A stretch of 64,000 bases of DNA from Hyphomicrobiales bacterium (GTDB taxonomy: Bacteria; Pseudomonadota; Alphaproteobacteria; Rhizobiales; Rhizobiaceae): NCBI GenBank assembly GCA_002400845.2, contig NVRK02000095.1:1-64000 (forward strand), in the 5' to 3' direction. Shown here piece after piece: positions 1 to 7,385 of the stretch. Position 1 is the first letter of the stretch, and each line of letters opens with the position of its first letter. The notes beneath the pieces were generated by a model, which was not told where the DNA came from, made no database searches, and saw only the letters and a list, made by a program, of their open reading frames with translations. Both the position numbers and the translations under genes were made by a program.

Positions 1-371
1 CGATATTGAAAGACTGGGAAAAGTTTTTTGCCAGTTTCTTGGGTCAACGCAATTAATTTATCGACCTCTTCAAGTGAGCAAACAAGGGGCTTTTCGCAAA
101 TGGCATGTTTGCCAGCTTCTAGCACTTGTTTAGTCACTGGGTAGTGCAAATGTGGAGGCAGACATACATCAACAATGTCGATGTTAGGGTCTGCTAGAAC
201 CGCATCTAAATCACTGGTTAGGGCAATTTCTTCGCCCTCTAAAAGTATTTCGCCAGCGCGTTCTAAATTTAGATCGCAAATGGTGCGTACTTCAAATTGG
301 TCAGCATTTTCGCGGTAGCCGTCCATGTGTTCTGCGCCAATGCCAGCGCCAATGATTGCAACACGGATCAT
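1..371 (-). CDS. Gfo/Idh/MocA family oxidoreductase, N-terminal part (cut by window edge)
   Basis: The first 123 codons of an NAD(P)-dependent oxidoreductase; the rest lies beyond the left edge. The start (MIRVAIIGAGIGAEH) shows the glycine-rich GxGxxG turn of a Rossmann fold. The CEKPL segment is the E-K-P motif whose lysine is catalytic in this family. The ATG overlaps the stop of the upstream gene (ATGA), so the two are translationally coupled. It is the third and last visible gene of a row of Gfo/Idh/MocA genes, suggesting stepwise oxidation or isomerisation of a sugar, inositol or sugar acid. The substrate cannot be told from sequence. Confidence 0.9.
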   Translation of the reverse strand, partial: MIRVAIIGAGIGAEHMDGYRENADQFEVRTICDLNLERAGEILLEGEEIALTSDLDAVLADPNIDIVDVCLPPHLHYPVTKQVLEAGKHAICEKPLVCSLEEVDKLIALTQETGKKLFPVFQY

Positions 372-1372
372 TGATTTTTCCCATCTGCAAGCGCTTGTGC
401 TTTTAAGGCAAGTTCCATTGTTTTAAAGGCGTGTGCTTGGGGCATTGCCGTTTGGGTTCTGTTCTTAATGTCTGCAATTAAGCGTGGAAAATATGGCAAG
501 CCAGCATCTGATGCATCAATTTTTTCACAGCGTTCGCCGTTTACAAGAATTAGCGTATCGGTTTGTTCATTCGTGCCAGCATCTACATATTTGCGAAGTT
601 CGATATAACCTTTGGTTCCCAAAATGTTTAGGCGGCCATCGCCCCACGTTGGCAGAGCGTCTGGCGTGTACCAGTCTAGTCGCACATAGCCATGACCGTG
701 TTCGCTTTTAATAACAAACTCACCATAATCTTGCAGACCAGGCTTATCTGGATTTGCATAATTGCCAACGCTTGCATGTTCAATTTCTGCATCGGTTGAA
801 CCCGTGAAGAATAGAAATTGGTCAATTTGGTGACTGCCAATATCTGCAATGATGCCGCCATAAGCTTCGTTATCATAAAACCAATCGTCACGCATGTGTG
901 GGTTGTGTCGGTGCGGACCTATGCCCAAAGTTTGCACCACTTTGCCAATTGCGCCAGCCTGCACAAGTTCTGCGGCTTTGGTGACGCAAGGCACTTCAAA
1001 ACGTTCTGAAAATTCTACGCTCCAAATGCGGCCTGTTCTTTTAACCACTTCTTTAATTTGGTCTAGCTCTGAAAGCGAAATACAGCCCGGCTTATCAACC
1101 ATAACGTCTTTGCCAGCTTCCATGGCTTTTATCGCCCAAGCCGCGCGGTCTTTTGGAATGCAAGAAATAACTATTAGGTCAATCTCAGGATCGTTTAAAA
1201 CCGTGTCAGCTTCTTGGATACGCGGCACATTTGGGAAGCGTTTTAAAAACCCTTTCAATGGCTTTGGTGAACCTTGCGTCCACCAGCCAACAAAATCTGC
1301 ACCAGCATCTATTAGGTTTTGCGACATGCCAAAGATGTGAATATGGTCAATACCAATCGCACCAAATTTCAT
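368..1372 (-). CDS. Gfo/Idh/MocA family oxidoreductase
   Basis: A 334-residue dehydrogenase of the Gfo/Idh/MocA superfamily. The N-terminal Rossmann domain begins MKFGAIGIDHIHIFG, an atypical glycine loop with His in place of the usual small residues; the VDKPG segment (about residue 93) is the family E/D-K-P catalytic motif. The C-terminal alpha/beta domain contains GGIIADIGSHQIDQFLFFTG, with the GxHxxD-type substrate-binding/catalytic His. It sits 2 bp after the 358-residue homologue and overlaps the next gene by 4 bp, so the three form an operon. The unusual nucleotide loop might mean altered cofactor use. The substrate is unknown. Confidence 0.88.
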   Translation of the reverse strand: MKFGAIGIDHIHIFGMSQNLIDAGADFVGWWTQGSPKPLKGFLKRFPNVPRIQEADTVLNDPEIDLIVISCIPKDRAAWAIKAMEAGKDVMVDKPGCISLSELDQIKEVVKRTGRIWSVEFSERFEVPCVTKAAELVQAGAIGKVVQTLGIGPHRHNPHMRDDWFYDNEAYGGIIADIGSHQIDQFLFFTGSTDAEIEHASVGNYANPDKPGLQDYGEFVIKSEHGHGYVRLDWYTPDALPTWGDGRLNILGTKGYIELRKYVDAGTNEQTDTLILVNGERCEKIDASDAGLPYFPRLIADIKNRTQTAMPQAHAFKTMELALKAQALADGKNQ

Positions 1373-1374
1373 AA

Positions 1375-2451
1375 TTATACCTCTATTTTCCGGCCCAAAC
1401 GTTCGGATTGTTCAATTGCGTGAATAAGTTGGTGTGCCATTAGCGCTTCGCGTCCCGATATGAGTGGGGTAGAATTTTGCCTAACGGTTTGTGAAAAGTC
1501 TTCAAGGACCTGTTGATGCCATTCGTGTGTAAAGGCCATTGGGTCAGCGCCGCCACCTGTGCCAGCTGTTGCGCCATGTTGTTCTAATGCGCCATTGCGC
1601 CAATGTATATTAAGAACGCCTGCCTCTAAATGTAGGCTGGCTTTTTCGAAATGTAAGTAGATGGATTCAGCAGTTCCTGGGAAACTGCAAGTGCTTGCAG
1701 AGAAGGACCCAACTGCGCCATTTTCAAATTTAAAGCCAGCGGATACAAAATCTTCGGCCTCCATCTCGTGAAACATACTGGTAGATGCCATTGCTTGTAC
1801 ATGGCTAACTGGGCCAGTGAGTGACAGCATTAAATCTAATGTATGAATGGCTTGCGAGATTAAAACGCCGCCGCCATCGCGCTCATATGTGCCTCTGCCT
1901 AATGCGTCGTAATAGTCTTGGCCGCGCCACCAAGGAACGTTTATTTCTGCCGCACCTAACTTGCCAAGTGTGCCACTTTCGATAATGCGTTTTGCTGCTT
2001 TTGAGGCTTCACGAAGACGGTGTTGAAAGACGATGCCAAGATGAACCTTTGCCTTTTCACAAAGTTCTACAATTGATGTTGCTTCTGCAACAGTTCGCGC
2101 GATTGGTTTTTCTAGCAATATGTGTTTGCCATCTTTTGCAAGTGGGGTAATTAATTTTTCGCGCACATTTGGCGGCGTGACCACAATGGCAATGTCTACA
2201 CTATCGTCGTTAGCTACTTGCTCAATCGTGTCGTAAATTTTTGGCTTTGTTGGGTATTCTAGCGGCAGCTCTTCTAGTAATTTTACTGCGCTTTCGGTTC
2301 TTCTTGCCAAAACACCACAAAGAATAACGCTGGACTGGGCGCTTATAATGGCTTGTAAATGTGTGCCAGCAACCATGCCTGCGCCAATTAATGCTACGCC
2401 CAGTGGTTTATCTGACTTGTTGGGTTTTGCTTTATTGCTATCAATAGCCAA
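1375..2451 (-). CDS. Gfo/Idh/MocA family oxidoreductase (first gene of operon)
   Basis: A 358-residue NAD(P)-dependent oxidoreductase. The Rossmann loop GVALIGAGMVAGTH lies at about residues 18-31 and the catalytic ILLEKPIAR motif at about 110-118. The second domain carries GGGVLISQAIHTLDLMLSLTG, where the conserved His/Asp pair contributes to catalysis. It is the promoter-proximal gene of the three-gene oxidoreductase operon and is divergent from a GntR/FCD regulator, with a strong palindrome between the two starts, so control by that regulator is likely. The lysine-rich 17-residue N-terminal tail is not part of the fold. Confidence 0.9.
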   Translation of the reverse strand: MAIDSNKAKPNKSDKPLGVALIGAGMVAGTHLQAIISAQSSVILCGVLARRTESAVKLLEELPLEYPTKPKIYDTIEQVANDDSVDIAIVVTPPNVREKLITPLAKDGKHILLEKPIARTVAEATSIVELCEKAKVHLGIVFQHRLREASKAAKRIIESGTLGKLGAAEINVPWWRGQDYYDALGRGTYERDGGGVLISQAIHTLDLMLSLTGPVSHVQAMASTSMFHEMEAEDFVSAGFKFENGAVGSFSASTCSFPGTAESIYLHFEKASLHLEAGVLNIHWRNGALEQHGATAGTGGGADPMAFTHEWHQQVLEDFSQTVRQNSTPLISGREALMAHQLIHAIEQSERLGRKIEV

Positions 2452-2480
2452 AGCTTTTCCTTCTTGGTAATCTATGTTAT

Positions 2481-2504
2481 TGCATACCAGTATACTGGTA
2501 TGCA
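2481..2504. promoter_or_regulatory. 24-bp perfect palindrome, probable operator of the GntR/FCD regulator
   Basis: The left arm TGCATACCAGTA is followed directly by its exact reverse complement TACTGGTATGCA. It lies 30 bp upstream of the first oxidoreductase gene and 85 bp upstream of the GntR gene. A second perfect palindrome, ACAAGTACTTGT, lies at 2531-2542. FadR/FCD-type regulators bind short GT/AC palindromes and usually control the divergent catabolic operon plus themselves. The assignment to this regulator is inferred from position. Confidence 0.7.
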
Positions 2505-2588
2505 GTTATTAACAACCTTGTATTCACATGACAAGTACTTGTGTGCAAGTATGGTATAGAAATTTGAAGTTTAGCGAGAGCGAATAAA

Positions 2589-3293
2589 ATGCAGGTATCA
2601 GACATTAACGATATTGATCTACCAAGATTAGATTTAGATCGACCTGCGGCGGATCAAATATTTACCAGCCTGCGCGATGCTATTTTAAGCATGGAATTAG
2701 CGCCGGGCTGTGTATTATCTGAAACAGAAATTGGTCAACGTTTTGGTGCTAGTCGCACACCTGTGCGTAGTGCGCTGGCGCAATTGCGAGAGCAGGGGTT
2801 GGTGGTTACTTGGCCAAGTCGTGGAAATTATGTTTCTAAGTTGTCTGAGCAAAAAATTCGTGCCGCACAATTCATTCGTGAATGTTTAGAGCTTGGTATT
2901 GTAAGACGGCTTTGCGAAATTGGCTTGACCGACGAGCACCTTGAAAAGCTTGAAGAAAGTTTGCAACGCCAAAATTCAGCGATACAAAATGATCAAGACC
3001 AAGATTTCCATACACATGATGAGGCGTTTCATAATGAGTTGGCATTGGCGACAGGAATGAAAACTGTTCAGTCGGTCTATATGCGTGAAAAAGCTGACTT
3101 AGATCGTTTGCGTCATCTAGGCATGAATAATGAGGATCATAAAAGCCAGCTTTGGGCAGAGCATAGAGCCATTTTAGATGCTGTTATTGCGCGTAATACA
3201 CCTGTCGCAGAAATTGCCATGCAAGCGCATGTGCGCTGTATGCTCGGTAAAATTTCTGGCTTAAAGGCCGCTAATGAAGATTATTTTGGGTAG
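2589..3293 (+). CDS. GntR family transcriptional regulator, FCD subfamily
   Basis: A 234-residue regulator. The N-terminal winged helix-turn-helix (about residues 20-85) contains LSETEIGQRFGASRTPVRSALAQLREQGLV, the classic GntR recognition helix with S-R-T-P-V-R. The C-terminal all-helical FCD domain (about 95-225) has the metal/ligand-binding His pattern (HTHDEAFHNELA and later WAEHRAILDAV). It is divergent from the Gfo/Idh/MocA operon and probably senses a sugar-derived acid. Length and architecture are normal for the family. Confidence 0.92.
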   Translation: MQVSDINDIDLPRLDLDRPAADQIFTSLRDAILSMELAPGCVLSETEIGQRFGASRTPVRSALAQLREQGLVVTWPSRGNYVSKLSEQKIRAAQFIRECLELGIVRRLCEIGLTDEHLEKLEESLQRQNSAIQNDQDQDFHTHDEAFHNELALATGMKTVQSVYMREKADLDRLRHLGMNNEDHKSQLWAEHRAILDAVIARNTPVAEIAMQAHVRCMLGKISGLKAANEDYFG

Positions 3294-3317
3294 ACTAATT
3301 TTGGTAGAATAGCGGTT

Positions 3318-3683
3318 CTATTTTACCATCATAGCTTTGCCTTTTCCTTTGTTGCGGATCAGAAGCAATTCGCTTCCATTGCTTTGCCAAAGTTGACAGT
3401 CTGGTTTTATGTTGGAGTTCTCAATTGTACGACACCAAAAACCATTTTTCCATTTCCATTTACCAGCAAGCGACTGTCCTGAAAATAAACCTGCCCAAGT
3501 TCCGTTTTTGTTGACTACGAAATGCCCATTTTCATGGGTCATTGATCTTCCAACGACTTCCTCAATAAACTTAGTTTTAGATTGTATCTGAACAAATTTA
3601 TCATTGCTGTAGCTTTGTGAATGGATTGTAACATTTAAAATCAAACCAATTGTAGCGGTGAATGCTGTGCGAATTAGATTCAT
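3318..3683 (-). CDS. small secreted hypothetical protein
   Basis: 121 residues with an N-terminal signal-like segment (NLIRTAFTATIGLILNVTIHS). The mature part has a K-W-K-W-K-NGFWCR segment and a second Cys (PDCQLW), which could form one disulfide. The GxWxWxxGxxCR pattern resembles small periplasmic DUF995-like proteins of Rhizobiales, but I am not certain of that match. It ends 25 bp from the end of the convergent GntR gene. A function cannot be stated. Confidence 0.6.
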   Translation of the reverse strand: MNLIRTAFTATIGLILNVTIHSQSYSNDKFVQIQSKTKFIEEVVGRSMTHENGHFVVNKNGTWAGLFSGQSLAGKWKWKNGFWCRTIENSNIKPDCQLWQSNGSELLLIRNKGKGKAMMVK

Positions 3684-4059
3684 TATGGTCTCCGAAATTA
3701 TTAAACTAAAATTGGTTTGGGCAATGTTAATAGGTGGGTACTTTTAGAAATTTTCGCATTGCACGTCAATGGTGTATTTCTTAGAATTGATCTTATTATT
3801 TCGGGTCGTTGTGGTTCAATTATACTAAATCTTTCCCATCTTCGTTTATGACAATAAGCGTATTTAATTTTTAAGACACTAATCACATAAATTAGAATTA
3901 TTCTAAAATGCTTAGTAATTATAATGGCTTATAGATGAAATTTTATCATTGTGGGTATTAGATAATTTGTTATAGGTAGGGCTATATTTAATTAAGTTAT
4001 TTATATTTAGTTGTTAGGAAGTGGGGCACAGCTTAAATTAATTTTTAAGGAGTGCAGTA
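3684..4059. other. 376-bp AT-rich intergenic region between divergent genes
   Basis: It separates the secreted hypothetical protein (minus) from the PilZ gene (plus). The only strong structure is the 15-bp palindrome at 3892-3906, described separately. A 61-codon minus-strand reading frame at 3701-3886 has no recognisable features and was not called. Confidence 0.5.
3892..3906. promoter_or_regulatory. Irr-type iron control element (ICE-like palindrome)
   Basis: The sequence TTAGAATTATTCTAA is a perfect inverted repeat around a central T and contains TTAGAA-N3-TTCTAA, the core of the Irr box known from rhizobial iron- and heme-responsive promoters. It lies 154 bp upstream of the PilZ start and 209 bp upstream of the secreted-protein start. 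Chance is possible in such AT-rich DNA, and no classical iron gene is adjacent. Confidence 0.45.
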
Positions 4060-4380
4060 TTGAGTGGAATTGAACAACGTAAATCCAAACGTTATAAATT
4101 AGAAAAATGGGTGAAGGCATGGGTAAATGAAAGGGAGATTAACTGCCGTTTAATTGATATTTCTGAAAAGGGTCTGGGTGTTTCTAAAAGTGGTGTGCTT
4201 GGAATAAAATCGTACGATGCTATAATCATTGAATTAGAACATGTTGGTAAAGTCTATGGTGTTATAACTTGGACAGGCCAGATTAGTTTCGGTGTTTCTC
4301 TAAAACTTGATTTGATAGCAGAGCGAAAAATGGAATCTTTTATTAAGACATTGGCAGGTGAAACGCTTGAAGTTTATTGA
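4060..4380 (+). CDS. PilZ domain protein, probable c-di-GMP receptor
   Basis: A 106-residue single-domain PilZ protein. It shows both halves of the c-di-GMP signature: RxxxR as RKSKR (residues 7-11) and DxSxxG as DISEKG (33-38). The rest fits the six-stranded barrel. The start is TTG, chosen because an AAGGAG ribosome site ends 7 bases upstream and no ATG is suitably placed. The stand-alone form suggests a small adaptor linking c-di-GMP to motility or surface functions, but it lies next to the denitrification genes rather than the flagellar cluster. An Irr-like box lies upstream and an intrinsic terminator follows. Confidence 0.88.
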   Translation: MSGIEQRKSKRYKLEKWVKAWVNEREINCRLIDISEKGLGVSKSGVLGIKSYDAIIIELEHVGKVYGVITWTGQISFGVSLKLDLIAERKMESFIKTLAGETLEVY

Positions 4381-4406
4381 GCATAAGAGTAACCAAAATT
4401 TTAAAA

Positions 4407-4437
4407 ATGCTGAGGGTATTGCCTCAGTATTTTTTTT
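4407..4437. terminator. intrinsic terminator, possibly bidirectional
   Basis: A stem ATGCTGAGG/CCTCAGTAT (4407-4415 with 4422-4430, one G:U pair) with a 6-base loop is followed by a run of T on the plus strand. An A-rich run before the stem gives a T tract on the minus strand too. It separates the convergent PilZ and pseudoazurin genes and can serve both. Confidence 0.85.
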
Positions 4438-4445
4438 AAATCAAT

Positions 4446-4883
4446 TTATTGAGAAAGCTCTGCAAAAGCTTTTGCGAAGCGTTCTTTAGATTTTTTATTC
4501 TTTTTAGCTTTCATGGCTTTTTCTAAGTTTACGGGCTCTCCTGCAACAATTAATGCTACCATTCCCATTGAGTAGTGCGGAGAGCATTTTATGCCATATA
4601 CACCTTCAGATGTTAGCGTTAGTACGTATTCTTTGTTGAATTTACTTTTGAATTTTTTAAAGCCTTCTGGCAGCATGCCTTTAATAGATTCAGCGTTATG
4701 ACCTTTGTTTTCTGGAATGAATTTTACGGTATCTCCGACGGCGGCTTTAATAAAGCTTGGTTCAAAAACCATGCTTCCTGCTTCACCTTTGTTTAGCATT
4801 TTAATTTCAAACTCTTCAGCAAAAGCTGGACTTGCGATTGTTGTTACTAATGCAACAGTTAATCCAATAATTTGAGAACGCAT
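4446..4883 (-). CDS. pseudoazurin, blue copper electron carrier
   Basis: A 145-residue periplasmic cupredoxin. A signal peptide ends at about residue 22 (SPAFA|EE). Counting from that cleavage, the type 1 copper ligands fall at His40, Cys78, His81 and Met86, exactly the pseudoazurin positions (NKGHN and KCSPHYSMGM). It carries electrons to copper nitrite reductase, encoded 1.3 kb away. The lysine-rich C-terminal tail (KAKKNKKSK) is typical of the docking surface. The promoter faces the NnrR-like regulator gene, with an NnrR-type box 63-76 bp upstream of the start, a good distance for activation. Confidence 0.95.
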   Translation of the reverse strand: MRSQIIGLTVALVTTIASPAFAEEFEIKMLNKGEAGSMVFEPSFIKAAVGDTVKFIPENKGHNAESIKGMLPEGFKKFKSKFNKEYVLTLTSEGVYGIKCSPHYSMGMVALIVAGEPVNLEKAMKAKKNKKSKERFAKAFAELSQ

Positions 4884-4945
4884 GGTATTTCCTTCTTTGT
4901 GGTATTAAGGTTATTTGACATATACTTTAATTCACCAATCGCTAA

Positions 4946-4959
4946 TTGCGATTTCGCAA
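4946..4959. promoter_or_regulatory. NnrR-type box TTGCG-N4-CGCAA
   Basis: TTGCGATTTCGCAA matches the TTGCG-N4-CGCAA pattern known for NnrR-class Crp/Fnr regulators of denitrification. It is placed to activate the pseudoazurin gene. It also sits immediately before the regulator's own ATG at 4966, where bound protein would block initiation, suggesting autorepression. A related site lies at 6018-6031. Confidence 0.75.
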
Positions 4960-4965
4960 ATAAGA

Positions 4966-5676
4966 ATGAACAAAATGACATTGCTTGATGTTTCACTGAT
5001 AAAAAATCTAGACCCATTTGTGGGTATGGAAGACACTGCACTACAAGATGTACTCGATTTATCGGATTCTATGCATTACGCAAAAGGTAAAATGATTTTT
5101 CGAGAGGGGGATCAGGCAAAGTGTTTTTATCTGTTACTTGATGGTCATATTAGGGTGGTGAAAACAAGTCCTCATGGAGAGCAAATCATCGCCCGGGTAA
5201 TTTCCAGCGGGGAGTTATTTGGCATCGCTAAGGCATTGCACCGTGATACATATCCTGCTGATGCCGTTGCTGCTGTTGATTGTTTAGTTTTGTGCTGGTC
5301 CAATCGTCATTGGGATAAAATTGTGAATGCGTATCCAAGTTTTGCAAGTAATACTAATAAGACTGTTGGTAAACGTCTTGCAGAAACACAAGCACGTGTG
5401 ATGGAATTAGCAACGGAACGGGTTGAACAGCGTGTCGCAAGTACGATCGTAAAACTTGCGGCACAAACCGGTAAGAAAACGAATGAGGGAATTTTAATTG
5501 ATTTTCCAATATCTAGGCAAGATGTTTCTGAAATGACAGGAACAACGCTTCATACCGTTTCACGTTTGATGAGTGCTTGGGAAAGTAAAGGTTGGGTAAA
5601 AAGTGGGCGCCAAAAAATTACATTGTTAGAAAGCCATAAATTGGCAATGGTTGCCGCAGGGCATGATAAAAATTGA
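4966..5676 (+). CDS. Crp/Fnr family regulator, NnrR-like
   Basis: A cyclic-nucleotide-binding-fold regulator of about 236 residues. The N-terminal beta-roll includes GKMIFREGDQAKCFYLLLDGHIRV; a long dimerisation helix (NKTVGKRLAETQARVMELATERVEQRV) follows. The C-terminal winged helix has FPISRQDVSEMTGTTLHTVSRLMSAWESKGWV. There is no N-terminal cysteine cluster for an Fe-S centre, so it is not a classical FNR; the neighbours and the DNA boxes favour an NO/nitrite-responsive NnrR/DNR role. The ATG at 4966 is preferred over an upstream TTG at 4915, which would place the operator inside the gene. Confidence 0.85.
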   Translation: MNKMTLLDVSLIKNLDPFVGMEDTALQDVLDLSDSMHYAKGKMIFREGDQAKCFYLLLDGHIRVVKTSPHGEQIIARVISSGELFGIAKALHRDTYPADAVAAVDCLVLCWSNRHWDKIVNAYPSFASNTNKTVGKRLAETQARVMELATERVEQRVASTIVKLAAQTGKKTNEGILIDFPISRQDVSEMTGTTLHTVSRLMSAWESKGWVKSGRQKITLLESHKLAMVAAGHDKN

Positions 5677-5695
5677 GAACGTGAGGTTTTAAATT

Positions 5696-5974
5696 TTAGT
5701 CGCTTTTAACAACGCTCGTAATTTGTAACTGCTTAAGCAATTTATATTTATCTAAGCCGTGCTCGTAAGCTGCATCTTTCACGTTATGAAAGGGCGCTAG
5801 AGGGCAACCAATACAATGCATATTGTTGTGTTGTAATACTTTTATGACCCAAAAATTCTCAGACATAATAATGTCCATGGTCATATCCATCGTAATATTA
5901 TGGCCTACATTTTTGGGTGCAGTCAGCGTTAATGGAAATTTGTTCCCAGCGGTTTTTTTAATATTTTTCATCAT
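5696..5974 (-). CDS. DUF1858 domain protein (redox-type CxxC protein)
   Basis: 92 residues. The C-terminal two thirds match the DUF1858 fold: DMTMDIIM...VIKVLQHNNMHCIGCPLAPFHNVKDAAYEHG, with the C-I-G-C pair that could form a disulfide or hold an Fe-S or metal site. Such small proteins often accompany nnr/nir genes. It is convergent with the regulator gene (20-bp gap) and divergent from nirK, sharing the promoter with the 6017-6032 box. The second ATG (5971) has better Shine-Dalgarno spacing than the first (GGAG two bases upstream). Its biochemical role is not established. Confidence 0.85.
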   Translation of the reverse strand: MMKNIKKTAGNKFPLTLTAPKNVGHNITMDMTMDIIMSENFWVIKVLQHNNMHCIGCPLAPFHNVKDAAYEHGLDKYKLLKQLQITSVVKSD

Positions 5975-6016
5975 AGCTCCAAACCCCCATTATTACTAAA
6001 AGTTAGGCTAGAGTTC

Positions 6017-6032
6017 TTTGCATTTGTGCAAA
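6017..6032. promoter_or_regulatory. NnrR-like box upstream of nirK
   Basis: TTTGCATTTGTGCAAA is a perfect inverted repeat with a 4-base spacer; the inner part TTGCA-N4-TGCAA differs from the 4946 box by one base per half. Both sites are followed by the same AATAAG. It can serve nirK (start 130 bp downstream) and the divergent DUF1858 gene (43 bp away). Confidence 0.7.
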
Positions 6033-6161
6033 TAAGTTTTTGATATATATGCTTTTTGTTTGCCATTGCTCAAAGAGGCGCGTGATTTAGCTTGGTAGTT
6101 TCATCTTATCGACAAACATAAGTACCGACAAAAAGTTGGCCAAGTCGATAAGGAGACAAAA

Positions 6162-7313
6162 ATGATGAATCGTAGAAACGCACTAAAAAGTGCAATTTTT
6201 GCTACTATGGCGGTGCCTGCTTTAATTCAAAAAGCTTCAGCAGAAGAAGCATTTACACCCGTGGCTGAAAAGGTGGATCTGTCTAAATTTAAACGTAAAA
6301 AAATTGAATTGGTTAAACCTCCATTTGTGCATGAGCATGACCAAGTGGCCAAAGGTGCGCCAAGTGTTGTTGAGTTTGAAATGACAATTGTAGAAAAAGA
6401 AATGGAAATTGATGATGAAGGAACAATGCTGCAAGCTATGACTTTTGACGGTTCTGTTCCCGGCCCATTAATGGTTGTGCATGAATGTGATTATGTTGAA
6501 CTGACATTAATCAATCCAGAATCAAATTCAATGCCACACAACATCGATTTTCACGCTGCAACAGGTGGCCTTGGTGGTGGTGCATTAACATTGGTCAACC
6601 CTGGAGAACTCACCGTACTTCGTTTTAAAGCGACACGCCCTGGTACTTTTGTTTATCACTGTGCACCTGGTGGCCCAATGATCCCATGGCACGTTGTGTC
6701 TGGAATGAGTGGTGCCATTATGATCTTGCCACGTGACGGTTTGAAAGACCCAGAAGGTAAATCTGTAAAATATGATACTGTGTTTTATATTGGCGAAAAC
6801 GACTTATACATCCCTAAGGATGAAGACGGCGAATATAAACGCTATGAAAGTCCGGGTGATTCATATTCAGATACTGTTGAAGTAATGAATGGACTTATAC
6901 CTAGCCATGTTGTGTTTAATGGCAAAGTTGGTGCGCTAACTGGTGACAATGCTTTAAAATCTAAAGTTGGTGAGACTGTTTTATTTATTCACTCACAAGC
7001 AAACAGAGATACTCGACCCCACCTCATTGGTGGTCATGGCGATCTGGTTTGGGAAACAGGTAAATTTAACAATCCACCAGAGCGTGATTTGGAAACTTGG
7101 TTTATTAGAGGTGGTTCGGCTGGTGCAGCATTGTATCGGTTCCGCCAACCTGGTGTGTATGCCTATGTAAACCACAATTTGATCGAGGCCGTTAACTTGG
7201 GCGCAACCGCACACGTGGTTGTCGAAGGTGAATGGAACAATGATCTTATGGAGCAAGTAAAAGCACCAATTGCTTTTGGGCAGAGTTATTTAGGTAAAAA
7301 AGCGCTTCCTTAA
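6162..7313 (+). CDS. nirK: copper-containing nitrite reductase (NO-forming)
   Basis: A 383-residue periplasmic enzyme that reduces nitrite to NO. The N-terminal [11 protein letters not shown] is a twin-arginine-type signal, cleaved near residue 27. Two cupredoxin domains carry all metal ligands: type 1 copper His126, Cys167, His177, Met182 (MPHN, YHCAPGG, WHVVSGM); type 2 copper His131, His166 and His338 ([18 protein letters not shown]). Active-site Asp129 and His287 are present. AAGGAG precedes the ATG at proper spacing. Electrons probably come from the adjacent pseudoazurin gene product. nirV follows. NO reductase genes are absent from the window. Confidence 0.97.
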   Translation: MMNRRNALKSAIFATMAVPALIQKASAEEAFTPVAEKVDLSKFKRKKIELVKPPFVHEHDQVAKGAPSVVEFEMTIVEKEMEIDDEGTMLQAMTFDGSVPGPLMVVHECDYVELTLINPESNSMPHNIDFHAATGGLGGGALTLVNPGELTVLRFKATRPGTFVYHCAPGGPMIPWHVVSGMSGAIMILPRDGLKDPEGKSVKYDTVFYIGENDLYIPKDEDGEYKRYESPGDSYSDTVEVMNGLIPSHVVFNGKVGALTGDNALKSKVGETVLFIHSQANRDTRPHLIGGHGDLVWETGKFNNPPERDLETWFIRGGSAGAALYRFRQPGVYAYVNHNLIEAVNLGATAHVVVEGEWNNDLMEQVKAPIAFGQSYLGKKALP

Positions 7314-7338
7314 TCCTAAGTGTTTGATTTTGGAAATA

Positions 7339-7364
7339 TTCCCGGCATATTTTATTGTCGGGAA
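7339..7364 (+). promoter_or_regulatory. hairpin between nirK and nirV
   Basis: TTCCCG at 7339-7344 pairs with CGGGAA at 7359-7364; three more inner pairs form if one G:U is allowed. No T run follows, so it is more likely an RNA-stabilising or partial-termination hairpin that lowers nirV expression relative to nirK than a full terminator. Confidence 0.55.
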
Positions 7365-7385
7365 CTTGCTTAATTGAGGTCTCAA

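Noticed and set aside
3701-3886. 61-codon minus-strand frame in the AT-rich gap
   Set aside because: No domain, no convincing start signal, and it borders the Irr-like palindrome; probably chance.
4915-4965. TTG start for the NnrR-like regulator
   Set aside because: It would place the NnrR box within the coding sequence and adds residues not seen in this family; ATG 4966 fits better.
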